Shown: in pieces, positions 63,521 to 64,000 of the stretch
Numbering within the stretch: the first letter of the stretch is position 1
Layout of the letters: each line of letters opens with the position of its first letter
NCBI GenBank assembly: GCA_016787445.1
Contig: JAEUTQ010000017.1
Location: 33,867-97,866 of the forward strand
Source: Bacteroidia bacterium
GTDB lineage: Bacteria; Bacteroidota; Bacteroidia; B-17B0; Aurantibacillaceae
Direction: 5' to 3'
DNA length: 64,000 nt
Position numbers and translations under genes: made by a program
The notes under the pieces: model-generated
Told to the model about the DNA's origin: nothing
The model's database searches: none
What the model saw: the letters and a program-made list of their open reading frames with translations, nothing else

Positions 63521-64000
63521 TATTCTTTTACTTTTTTCCTTGATGAAAAAAAGTAAACAAATTTATTTTATGTTACTTTTTGGTTCGCCAAAAAGTAACC
63601 CCGCCCGAACGATACTCAGTCGGGCAGGCAAAAAACTCTTGATGCCGAAAGGCGCCCCGATAGCTATCGGGGTTGCGCAAGAGGCAGGCGCAAACCACGG
63701 TTAAAATTGCCGTCGGCTTAGGCCTCGGAGAAGGCAATTTTCCCGCTATCGCTGCCCGGCATCAACCCTCCGATTACCATTACACTCGATTGTATCTAAA
63801 CGTTCTCAATAATCTACCGTACTTCATTCGGAGACACCCTCGAAGACGATACAACCGTAATCCGGCCTCATTTTATACGGTTTTTTATGCGCAACAAATT
63901 GCGTTAAGCCAAATGGGAAGCTCCGCAGGTGGACCAAGGAGATCACCCATTTGGTAGCAATTTGTAAGCATAAAAAATTACGACCGTAGGGAGTAAAGGA
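63521..64000. repeat. Gene-free nested inverted-repeat element (structured, partial at right edge)
   Basis: About 480 bp without a credible gene and visibly more GC-rich than the coding flanks. Inverted repeats: (1) tttactttttt 63527-63537 / aaaaaagtaaa 63547-63557; (2) gttactttttgg-ttcg-ccaaaaagtaac 63572-63599, perfect; (3) gcccga 63603 / tcgggc 63620; (4) ttgatgcc 63639 / ggcatcaa 63758, enclosing (5) ccccgatagctatcgggg 63655-63672 and (6) aaaattgcc 63703 / ggcaatttt 63733; (7) cgattgtatc 63787 / gatacaaccg 63848 (one mismatch); (8) three coaxial arms, ttttttatgc 63881 / gcataaaaaa 63968, acaaattgc 63894 / gcaatttgt 63957, ccaaatggg 63909 / cccatttgg 63946. It may be a REP/MITE-like repeat or a structured RNA; it may run past the window edge. 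Confidence 0.7.

Noticed and set aside
63673..63957. A 94-codon open frame inside the right-end repeat element
   Set aside because: It runs through several perfect inverted repeats, starts with no conserved N-terminus, and has a composition set by palindromic DNA; it is a by-product of the GC-rich structure.

Overview
The window looks like chromosome of an AT-rich member of the Bacteroidota, probably a Flavobacteriales, Chitinophagales or Sphingobacteriales relative. The grounds are: type IX secretion (T9SS) sorting tails on three large exported proteins (two type A, one type B); two PorE-like TPR/propeller/OmpA proteins; family-typical genes (DUF4294, DUF2851, OstA-like, GT2-DUF2062 fusion, AcpH, TPR-SpoIIE phosphatase); very little Shine-Dalgarno signal; and many perfect copies of the Bacteroidota -7 element TAnnTTTG upstream of genes. 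I see no rRNA, tRNA, CRISPR array, transposase or phage gene. Most of the window is ordinary core genome.

Layout. 1-2.7 kb: 3' end of mnmE, then a TPR/coiled-coil SpoIIE-type phosphatase. 2.9-12.1 kb: a giant T9SS cargo protein, a RecB/AddA-like helicase-nuclease and a PorE-like OmpA protein. 12.2-18.7 kb (minus strand): half ABC exporter, polytopic membrane protein, heme O synthase, two cytochrome oxidase subunit III genes and subunit IV. 18.7-25.3 kb: acyltransferase, DUF3108 protein, three tandem Cys-rich small lipoproteins, ACP phosphodiesterase, LolD-like ATPase, DASS transporter, fmt. 25.5-28.9 kb: HU, FG-GAP-like protein, PRiA4_ORF3-like protein, GT2. 29-35 kb (plus strand): a tightly coupled envelope operon of LptF/G permease, GT4, GT2, OstA-like protein and DUF481 barrel. 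35-43.3 kb: DUF4294 protein, biotin carboxylase, a secreted unknown, a repeat-rich T9SS cargo, and a PspC/PadR operon. 43.5-48.3 kb: TerC, then a minus-strand operon YdcF-DUF2851-small PspC-coiled coil, and an Aminopep-family metalloprotease. 48.4-57.6 kb: a tandem pair of DUF4369/DUF5106/thioredoxin lipid- or envelope-side proteins, a small secreted protein, a type B T9SS cargo and a second PorE-like OmpA protein. 57.6-63.5 kb: fatty acid desaturase, methyltransferase, Rel (p)ppGpp enzyme, GT2-DUF2062 fusion and RluE-type pseudouridine synthase. 63.5-64 kb: no credible gene but a dense set of nested inverted repeats.

How the parts fit. The dominant theme is envelope biogenesis: LPS export (LptF/G, OstA-like), glycosyltransferases, lipid acylation and desaturation, lipoprotein release (LolD), OmpA anchors and T9SS cargo. 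A second theme is respiration (heme O synthase and aa3/caa3 oxidase small subunits, with subunits I and II absent from the window).

The items most worth a second look are the nested inverted-repeat element at the right end, an ABC exporter whose nucleotide-binding domain has lost both the catalytic glutamate and the H-loop histidine, the three-gene array of four-cysteine lipoproteins, two sigma-54-like promoters that share nearly the same sequence, and a perfectly palindromic divergent promoter that would give two leaderless mRNAs. I did not see a clear undescribed defence or multi-gene enzymatic system.
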